Made by a program: the position numbers and the translations under genes
Part shown: positions 1 to 5,224 of the stretch, one piece after another
Layout: each line of letters begins with the position of its first letter
Numbering within the stretch: position 1 is the stretch's first letter
Notes under the pieces: model-generated
Told to the model about the DNA's origin: nothing
The model's database searches: none
The model's input: only the letters and a program-made list of their open reading frames with translations
Source of the DNA: Bacteroidota bacterium
GTDB taxonomy: Bacteria > Bacteroidota > Bacteroidia > Bacteroidales > VadinHA17
Length of the DNA stretch: 11,304 nt
Direction of reading: 5' to 3'
NCBI GenBank assembly: GCA_030613125.1
Contig: JAUWMO010000084.1
Location: forward strand, 1-11,304

Positions 1-188
1 CAATTATTAATGCACAACAAGCCGGGAATCTAAATCAAATTAATAGAATAAAAAAATTAAAGGGTACCACAAACGAGTATAGGATCAGAATTAAGGATTA
101 TAGACTCGGAATTATTATAACTGAAACTACTGTTGAATTCATTCGTTGCCTTCATCGAAAAGACATATATAAATACTTCCCCAAATAA
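1..188 (+). CDS. Type II toxin-antitoxin RelE/ParE family toxin, C-terminal part (5' end outside window)
   Basis: This is an open frame of 61 codons entering from the left edge (first full codon at 3) and ending at TAA 186-188. The translation contains KKLKGTTNEYRIRIKDYRLG and, near the end, FIRCLHRKDIYKYFPK. That is the usual tail of RelE/ParE-fold toxins: a 'hxxLKG...YRiRxgdYRi' strand pair followed by a basic 'HRkdiY' ending. In RelE-like members the conserved Arg and terminal His/Arg/Tyr residues contribute to ribosome-dependent mRNA cleavage; ParE-like members instead inhibit gyrase, and the fragment does not settle which applies. Typical family proteins are 85-100 residues, so about one third is missing to the left. 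The cognate antitoxin is not in the window and would be expected just upstream. The family call is from recalled motifs; the reading frame itself is seen directly. Confidence 0.72.
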   Translation, partial: IINAQQAGNLNQINRIKKLKGTTNEYRIRIKDYRLGIIITETTVEFIRCLHRKDIYKYFPK

Positions 189-404
189 ATATGCACCACA
201 ATACGCGGTCATAGCCAATACCTGCATGAGTATTTAAGGAGAACTTTGTAACTTTATTAAACTAAAATCCTGTTGTATGACATGTAAGCCTTTTCTCTCC
301 GGCACTGGCCATACCGCGGGAACGAACGTTTTGTGCAAGCGCATTAAAGAAAAAAACAATAAATGAAGATTATGTAAAGGAACAAATAGAAGTATTTGAT
401 AAAG
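189..404. other. Intergenic region with a GC-rich patch, no supported gene
   Basis: This 216-bp gap lies between the toxin stop and the DUF6786 start. No open frame of convincing length or composition was found on either strand. Bases 301-344 are 26/44 G+C, clearly richer than the AT-rich surroundings, and may be a remnant of transferred DNA or a structured element. A purine-rich AAAGGA at 376-381 lies 23 bp before the ATG at 405, too far to be a normal ribosome binding site for that start. No convincing Bacteroidota promoter (TTTG, about 20 bp, TAnnTTTG) was found. Confidence 0.5.
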
Positions 405-1652
405 ATGAGTAAAACTAAAATATACATCGGTATTTTTATTCTGAGTGTTGTTCTGTCAGTTTCCTGTTCAACCTTTAAACGGAAAGAAACTAAAACAGCA
501 TATAGCCCGGAGAAAGGCACGTTTGGTTATGATGTAGAATTCTTACGTAGCAAAGATGATATTATAATTTTAAAGAATAATTCCGGGAAAGCTCAGATAA
601 TAGTTTCATCAAAATATCAGGGCAAAGTTTTTACCAGTACTGCACAGGGTCTTGAAGGCAAAAGTTTTGGATGGATAAATTATGCACTTATTTCAAAAGA
701 CACCTTGCTGGAACATATGAATGGTTATGGAAGTGAAAACCGCTTATGGATTGGTCCGGAAGGAGGTCAGTTCTCAGTTTTCTTTAAACCAGGTGGTGAA
801 ATGAATTTCGATAACTGGTTCACTCCGGCTTCATTTGATACCGAACCCTGGGAACTAATATCCACAGATGATAAAGCGGTATTTATGGAAAAAAATATGG
901 TACTTGAAAATTTCTCCGGAACAAAGTTTAAACTTAGAATTAACAGAAATATCTTTCTTCTCGGCAAGACACGGATAGAGGATTTGCTTCAGGTTGTTTT
1001 AATCGATGGAGTTGACTGGGTTGGATATAAATCAGAAAATAAAATGACCAATACTGGTGAAAACGAATGGACCAGGGAATCAGGGGCACTTTCAATCTGG
1101 ATGCTGGATATGTTTCTCCCCGGTGAAAATATTACGGTAGTAATTCCTTTTAATAAAGGAGAAAAAAAACGCCTTGGCCTGATTGCCACAACCAACTATT
1201 TTGGGGAGATCTCGCCGGAAAGGATCAAATTTGATGATTCAGTAATATATTTTAAGGTTGATGGCAAGAAAAGGAAAAAATTAGGATTAGCACCGGGCAG
1301 GGCAAAACCTGTATCAGGAAGTTATGATGAGGATAATCAGATACTAACAGTTGTTCATTACTCAATCCCTCCGGGTATATTTGAATATGTAAACCAATTA
1401 TGGCCTTACCAGGAATACCCGTTTACGGGAGATGTTATGAACTCTTATAATGATGGTCCTCTGGAGAATGGAACTCAAATGGGTCCTTTTTATGAAATTG
1501 AGAGTTCTTCCCCGGCAGCTTTCCTTGCTCCGGGAGGAAGCATAACACATGTTCACAGTGTTTTTCATTTCGTTGGCGAAGAGAATAAGTTGAACACTAT
1601 CTCTGAGTCTGTTTTGGGAGTGAGTATAGATGAAATAAAATCGGCTTTTTAG
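405..1652 (+). CDS. DUF6786 family lipoprotein
   Basis: This is a 415-residue protein of unknown function that I recognise as a DUF6786-type protein, a family seen mainly in Bacteroidota and often near carbohydrate genes. Residues 1-21 form a lipoprotein signal: basic MSKTK, a hydrophobic core, then SVSC with the lipidated Cys at 21, so it is probably membrane anchored. Family-like motifs are GKSFGWIN (85-92), ENRLWIGPEGGQFSVFF (111-127) and DTEPWEL (145-151). A late segment holds THVHSVFH (His 382, 384 and 388), which may bind a metal or sugar; that is inference. The all-beta, Gly/Trp-rich character would suit a galactose-mutarotase-like sandwich, but no catalytic residues are assigned. The frame can be extended to a TTG at 396, but ATG 405 gives a normal signal peptide. 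Neighbouring transporter, sulfatase and GH95 genes suggest a role in glycan use. Confidence 0.8.
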   Translation: MSKTKIYIGIFILSVVLSVSCSTFKRKETKTAYSPEKGTFGYDVEFLRSKDDIIILKNNSGKAQIIVSSKYQGKVFTSTAQGLEGKSFGWINYALISKDTLLEHMNGYGSENRLWIGPEGGQFSVFFKPGGEMNFDNWFTPASFDTEPWELISTDDKAVFMEKNMVLENFSGTKFKLRINRNIFLLGKTRIEDLLQVVLIDGVDWVGYKSENKMTNTGENEWTRESGALSIWMLDMFLPGENITVVIPFNKGEKKRLGLIATTNYFGEISPERIKFDDSVIYFKVDGKKRKKLGLAPGRAKPVSGSYDEDNQILTVVHYSIPPGIFEYVNQLWPYQEYPFTGDVMNSYNDGPLENGTQMGPFYEIESSSPAAFLAPGGSITHVHSVFHFVGEENKLNTISESVLGVSIDEIKSAF

Positions 1653-1781
1653 CTTAAATTGGAAACCCATCTTTTTTGATAGTGATTATGTTCTATTTTT
1701 GTTTTACATGAAAAAAGTACTGTACCAAGGGCACTTCTTCGGAGGAATTGGATCCCATTCGGGTCTTGAAAGTAGTAATAT

Positions 1782-1821
1782 TTCCATTATTCCACAATTC
1801 CATTCTTCCATCCTTCTCCCG
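1782..1821. repeat. Period-8 direct repeat, five units of TTCCATTM type
   Basis: The stretch reads as five consecutive 8-mers: TTCCATTA, TTCCACAA, TTCCATTC, TTCCATCC, TTCTCCCG. The leading TTC is kept in all five and TTCCA in the first four, with the tail varying. The period is exact, with no insertions. It lies in non-coding DNA directly upstream of a hairpin cluster. It could be a slippage-prone simple repeat, an array of protein binding sites, or part of a dispersed intergenic repeat family. Confidence 0.75.
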
Positions 1822-1898
1822 AAAAATAAAAAATCTTTGATTTTTCTAATTTTTCGAGGATCCTCGAAAATCTAATCCGGCTCGCCGGAAGATTTTCG
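1820..1898. repeat. Cluster of three overlapping inverted repeats (alternative hairpins)
   Basis: Four alternating complementary arms are seen. CGAAAAAT at 1820-1827 pairs with ATTTTTCG at 1849-1856, with an inner 7-bp stem at 1829-1835/1839-1845. The 20-bp perfect palindrome TTTTCGAGGATCCTCGAAAA spans 1851-1870. CGAAAATCT at 1865-1873 pairs with AGATTTTCG at 1890-1898, and inside it TCCGG-CTCG-CCGGA forms a 5-bp stem with a 4-nt loop. The middle palindrome shares bases with both flanking hairpins, so it cannot form together with them. The role is unknown: it could be a terminator or attenuator, an mRNA stability element, or a repetitive palindromic element. Confidence 0.7.
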
Positions 1899-1991
1899 GG
1901 ACATTATTCAGCGCCCAATGGGCCCAATTCAAAGCCACCTTGGTAAAGGGTGTATTTTCACTAAACTGGCTGACAATTTTAAGATAATCTG

Positions 1992-3611
1992 ATGCAAGAT
2001 TTAAAAATCCCCCTTTTAGACCTGTTTATTATCATTTTCTATATGATAGGTATTCTCGTTGCCGGTATCTGGGTGGTGAGAAAACAGAAAATGACATCCA
2101 ATTCTTATTTTCTCGCAGGCAGATCATTGAACTGGGTTTTTATTGGTGCTGCTCTTTTTGCTTCCAATATCTCAACAATTCACATGGTTGGCCTTGCTGC
2201 TGCTGGATTTGAAGATGGTATGGTACAGGGAAACTTTGAATGGATGGCTACATTGCTTCTTGTAGTATTGGGTTTGGTTTTTGCCCCATTCTATTTTAAA
2301 AACAAAATCTCTACCTTACCTGAATTCCTGGAAAAAAGGTACAATGGAACTGCAAGAGGAATGCTTGCATTTCTGGCAATTGTAGGAGCCCTTTTTATGC
2401 ATATTGGTATCAGTCTTTATGCCGGAGCCGTGGTTTTCGAGAACTTTTTTGGAATCAGCATCTGGATTTCAATTGGAGTCATTTCCCTTATTACTGCAAT
2501 TTATACTGTACTCGGAGGATTAAAGGCTGTTGTGATAACAGAAACCATTCAAACCGTAATCTTAATATTTGGAGCTTCCGTTATGGCATTCCTGGCTTTT
2601 CGAGCACTTCCCGATCACGGAATACATTCGTATGCTGAACTTAAGGAGGCTCTGAAACCTGATCAAATGGTGCTTTTGAGGTCTTACGAAAGCAGTCCGA
2701 AGCTTCCATGGTATTCCATCTTATTGGGTTATCCGGTTATTGGCTTGTGGTATTGGTGTGCCGACCAGACAATTGTTCAACGTGTATTGGGCGCCAGGTC
2801 ACTTAAAGATGCTCAAATAGGTCCCATTTTTGCAGGGTTTATAAAAATCCTTCCGGTTTTTCTAATGGTAGTTCCCGGAATCTTAGCTTATGTATTATTT
2901 GGAGATATAATTAAGGATCCTAATGATGCATTACCTACATTAATCACTCAATTATTGCCCAGCGGATTAATGGGACTCCTGTCCGCTGCATTGCTTGCTG
3001 CCTTAATGAGTACCATAGCGGCTGCCCTGAATAGTTCTGCAACACTGGTTTCTGTGGATATCGTAAAAAAACTCAAGCCGGGAACAACAGACAGAGAGCA
3101 GGTGAGAATTGGCAGATGGACAGCTGCGATTGTAATGTTACTGGCGATAGCCTGGTCGCCGGTAATAGAAAGGTTCATCAGTATTTTTGATGCAATCAAT
3201 CAAATCCTTGCCGTTCTCTCTCCACCCATTGCTGTAGTGTTTATATGGGGTGTTTTCTGGAGAAGAGGAACAAAAGAAGCTGCCGTAACCTCAATAATAT
3301 CAGGTTTCTTGCTTGGTGCCGCAGTTTTTCTGATCGATTTTCCTGCCTTTGGGGATGTCAAGATCATTACTGAACTTTGGAAAATTCCCTATATGATGCA
3401 ATCTTTCTGGTTGTTTGTTATTATCAGTATAATTTTTGTTTTTGTAAGCCTTATTACTCCAAGGCCTGCCCCGGAGAAAATCGAAGGTCTGACTTTTAAA
3501 AAACCGCTGGCATTTTTGTTTGAGGGAAAGGTGACAGAAATTTCTGACCCCAGAATTCTTTCCGCCATTTTGTTATTGATTATGGTTTGTTTATATATAA
3601 TTTTCAGTTAA
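1992..3611 (+). CDS. Sodium:solute symporter (SSS/SLC5 family), probable sugar or sugar-acid uptake
   Basis: A 539-residue inner-membrane protein with about 13-14 hydrophobic helices, typical of SSS transporters, which couple Na+ entry to solute import. It resembles the Vibrio SGLT type: ASNIS (57-61), FEW (82-84), TLPEFLEKRY (108-117), YWCADQTIVQRVLGARSLKDAQ (split here as YWCADQ and IVQRVLGA, 254-268), FIKILPVF (283-290) and MSTIAAALNSSAT (339-351). Against recalled vSGLT sites, Ser340/Thr341 match the Na2-site Ser pair, and Asn59, Glu83, Tyr254 and Lys285 match galactose contacts. His64 and Gly251 replace Gln69 and Asn260, so the substrate may differ from galactose. It starts 339 bp after the DUF6786 gene and ends 78 bp before the sulfatase. 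Context suggests uptake of a sugar freed by the sulfatase/GH95 pair; the substrate cannot be named. Confidence 0.9.
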   Translation: MQDLKIPLLDLFIIIFYMIGILVAGIWVVRKQKMTSNSYFLAGRSLNWVFIGAALFASNISTIHMVGLAAAGFEDGMVQGNFEWMATLLLVVLGLVFAPFYFKNKISTLPEFLEKRYNGTARGMLAFLAIVGALFMHIGISLYAGAVVFENFFGISIWISIGVISLITAIYTVLGGLKAVVITETIQTVILIFGASVMAFLAFRALPDHGIHSYAELKEALKPDQMVLLRSYESSPKLPWYSILLGYPVIGLWYWCADQTIVQRVLGARSLKDAQIGPIFAGFIKILPVFLMVVPGILAYVLFGDIIKDPNDALPTLITQLLPSGLMGLLSAALLAALMSTIAAALNSSATLVSVDIVKKLKPGTTDREQVRIGRWTAAIVMLLAIAWSPVIERFISIFDAINQILAVLSPPIAVVFIWGVFWRRGTKEAAVTSIISGFLLGAAVFLIDFPAFGDVKIITELWKIPYMMQSFWLFVIISIIFVFVSLITPRPAPEKIEGLTFKKPLAFLFEGKVTEISDPRILSAILLLIMVCLYIIFS

Positions 3612-3689
3612 ATGAAGAATAATTGTAAGCTACAATATTTGAGATGAGTGCTGAATGAATTAGTCTTCGAAGAATTAAGCAATAAAAAA

Positions 3690-4982
3690 ATGAAAACATT
3701 AAATTGGATTTTAATATTTTTTCCAGTCATTACTTTGATTGTTATTGCTTCTTCATGTGATCGGAGCTTGCCTGCAAAGCCCAATATAATCTTAATAATG
3801 GCTGATGACCTGGGTTATGAATGCCTCGGTTGTAATGGAGGAGTATCATACAAAACTCCTGTTCTTGATGAGTTGGCAGCTAGTGGAATCAGGTACACTT
3901 CATGTTTTTCCCAGCCTTTGTGTACACCGTCAAGAGTGCAGATAATGACGGGGAAATATAATCACAGGAATTATACTGATTTTGGAGTATTAAAACCTGG
4001 TGAAATAACTTTTGCACATTTGCTTAAGGATGCTGGCTATGCAACAGGAGTGGTTGGAAAGTGGCAATTATATGGGAGCAAAACAGATTTAAGAGTCTTT
4101 GGACAGGGAACTTTACCTGCCGATGCCGGGTTTGATGAATATTGTCTGTGGCAGATCGATAAAGTTGGTTCCAGATATGCCGATCCGGTTATTCACTGGA
4201 ATTCAGATTCGACAACTGTTTACAAGGACAAATATGGCCCTGATATCTTTTTCAAATACATAACCGGATTCTTAGAGAAGTATAAGAATGAACCTTTCTT
4301 TTTGTATTATCCAATGGTTCTGCCTCATGATCCACATGTTCCTACTCCTTTAACCAGGGAGTGGAATGAAGATCGATATGAAAAAGATGACAAATATTTT
4401 ACCGATATGGTAAACTATATGGATAAAAATGTTGGAAGGATAGTGGAAAGGCTTGAAGAACTGAGCCTTAGGGAAAATACTATACTGATTTTTACGGGAG
4501 ATAATGGCACAAACAGAAGAATTATTTCTCAAACAAAAACAGATACGATAAAAGGTAATAAAGGGATCCCTGTGTTTTACGGCACTCATGTTCCAATGAT
4601 TGTAAACGGAACAGTTGCTGTAAAGACCGGACTGGTTTCAAATGATCTGATTGATTTTTCTGACTTTTTGCCTTCTATTTGTGAGTTAGCAGGGATAGAT
4701 TTTTCTAATCTGCAATTGGATGGAGTAAGTTTTGTTAATACTTTCAAAGGTAAAAAGGGAGAAAGAGAATGGGTTTATTGCTATTACGATTCAGGCAAGA
4801 AACAATTTCCGTTTGCGGAGTTTATCCAGAATCAGAATTATAAACTCTATGGTGATGGTAGTTTCTTTGATATTATGATTGATCCGGGAGAAAATTGTCC
4901 GTTAGAAATTGAAAGTTTAACCAGGAAAGAACAAAATAATTATCTTCGTTTAAAGAGTAATTTAATTCAGATATCAAAATAG
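3690..4982 (+). CDS. Type I sulfatase (formylglycine-dependent arylsulfatase family), lipoprotein
   Basis: This 430-residue enzyme should hydrolyse sulfate esters, probably on a glycan, outside the cytoplasm. Residues 1-23 are a lipoprotein signal ending ASSC. Catalytic features, numbered from ATG 3690, are: Asp39/Asp40 in MADDLGYE; the CTPSR signature with Cys78, converted to formylglycine, and Arg82; Lys124 in GKWQL; His213 in LPHDPH; Asp271/Asn272 in FTGDNGT; and Lys291 in KGNKG. These match the metal and sulfate-binding set of family S1. One departure is Gln126 where most members have His (GKWHLG). An upstream in-frame GTG at 3648 adds a 14-residue hydrophilic extension before the signal and is unlikely. 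A Cys-type sulfatase needs a maturation enzyme, which is not in the window. The 78-bp spacing from the symporter suggests co-transcription. The exact subfamily and substrate are not assigned. Confidence 0.92.
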   Translation: MKTLNWILIFFPVITLIVIASSCDRSLPAKPNIILIMADDLGYECLGCNGGVSYKTPVLDELAASGIRYTSCFSQPLCTPSRVQIMTGKYNHRNYTDFGVLKPGEITFAHLLKDAGYATGVVGKWQLYGSKTDLRVFGQGTLPADAGFDEYCLWQIDKVGSRYADPVIHWNSDSTTVYKDKYGPDIFFKYITGFLEKYKNEPFFLYYPMVLPHDPHVPTPLTREWNEDRYEKDDKYFTDMVNYMDKNVGRIVERLEELSLRENTILIFTGDNGTNRRIISQTKTDTIKGNKGIPVFYGTHVPMIVNGTVAVKTGLVSNDLIDFSDFLPSICELAGIDFSNLQLDGVSFVNTFKGKKGEREWVYCYYDSGKKQFPFAEFIQNQNYKLYGDGSFFDIMIDPGENCPLEIESLTRKEQNNYLRLKSNLIQISK

Positions 4983-5004
4983 ACATGATTATACGAATGT
5001 AACC

Positions 5005-5165
5005 TTGAGTCCACTCCGAAAAGTATTAAACTACGAATTTTGCCACTAAGACACCAAGATTCACAAAGAAAAGAAATTCAGAACCTTAAGCTTAGTGTTT
5101 CTTTGTTCCGATAGCTATCGGAATTGAGTCTTTGGTGAGAAAATTACTTTTCGGAGGGGGCTCAA
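5005..5165. mobile_element. 161-bp MITE-like element with 21-bp terminal inverted repeats
   Basis: Left end 5005-5025 and right end 5145-5165 are inverted copies: 19 of 21 positions pair canonically, one is a T-G wobble (5010/5160) and one a mismatch (5013/5157). The core CTCCGAAAAGTA (5014-5025) is perfectly inverted at 5145-5156. Inside, ACAAAGAAA (5063-5071) pairs with TTTCTTTGT (5098-5106), and CACTAAGACACCAA on the left is loosely mirrored by GTCTTTGGTGAG on the right. An 18-bp palindrome interrupts the right arm. There is no coding capacity. The arms with 'CCACTAAGACACCAAG...CTTAGTG' resemble intergenic repeats I recall from Bacteroidota genomes (recollection, untested). No clear target-site duplication is visible. 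The element splits the sulfatase and GH95 genes and could end or start transcription there. Confidence 0.65.
5106..5123. repeat. 18-bp perfect palindrome TTCCGATAGCTATCGGAA
   Basis: Each base pairs with its mirror with no loop, centred on AGCT. It sits where the right arm of the surrounding inverted-repeat element should continue CTTTGT...TTGAGTCTTTGGTG, so it looks inserted into that arm. It is similar in design to the 20-bp palindrome at 1851-1870 (TCGAGGATCCTCGA core), also in non-coding DNA. It could be a dispersed palindromic word or a dimeric protein-binding site. Confidence 0.6.
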
Positions 5166-5224
5166 CCTTTATTGTTGAACAAATACAGATATGGTTTATT
5201 AAAATATATGCAAATTTTAAACGT

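Larger units (their letters stand above)
1653..1991. other. 339-bp intergenic region rich in repeats and hairpins, no gene
   Basis: No credible open frame is present on either strand. The first 125 bp are AT-rich and featureless. From 1782 the sequence becomes a period-8 direct repeat, which runs into a cluster of overlapping inverted repeats up to about 1900. A small GCCC-AAT-GGGC hairpin follows at 1913-1923. The last 70 bp before the symporter ATG contain no clear promoter consensus or Shine-Dalgarno box. The inverted repeats may stop transcription from the DUF6786 gene or control the symporter gene, but there is no U-run typical of a simple intrinsic terminator directly after the GC-rich hairpin. 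Confidence 0.6.

Noticed and set aside
396..404. TTG start for the DUF6786 gene
   Set aside because: Only three extra residues would be added; ATG 405 is the stronger start codon and suits the signal peptide.
1398..1670. 90-codon minus-strand frame
   Set aside because: It lies almost entirely antisense to the DUF6786 gene, which has a clear signal peptide and family motifs, and its translation shows no recognisable domain.
1782..1821. CRISPR-like array
   Set aside because: An 8-bp period with no spacers and no cas genes nearby is not a CRISPR array.
3648..3689. GTG start extending the sulfatase by 14 residues
   Set aside because: The extension is hydrophilic and acidic and would push the lipoprotein signal inward; ATG 3690 gives a standard signal.
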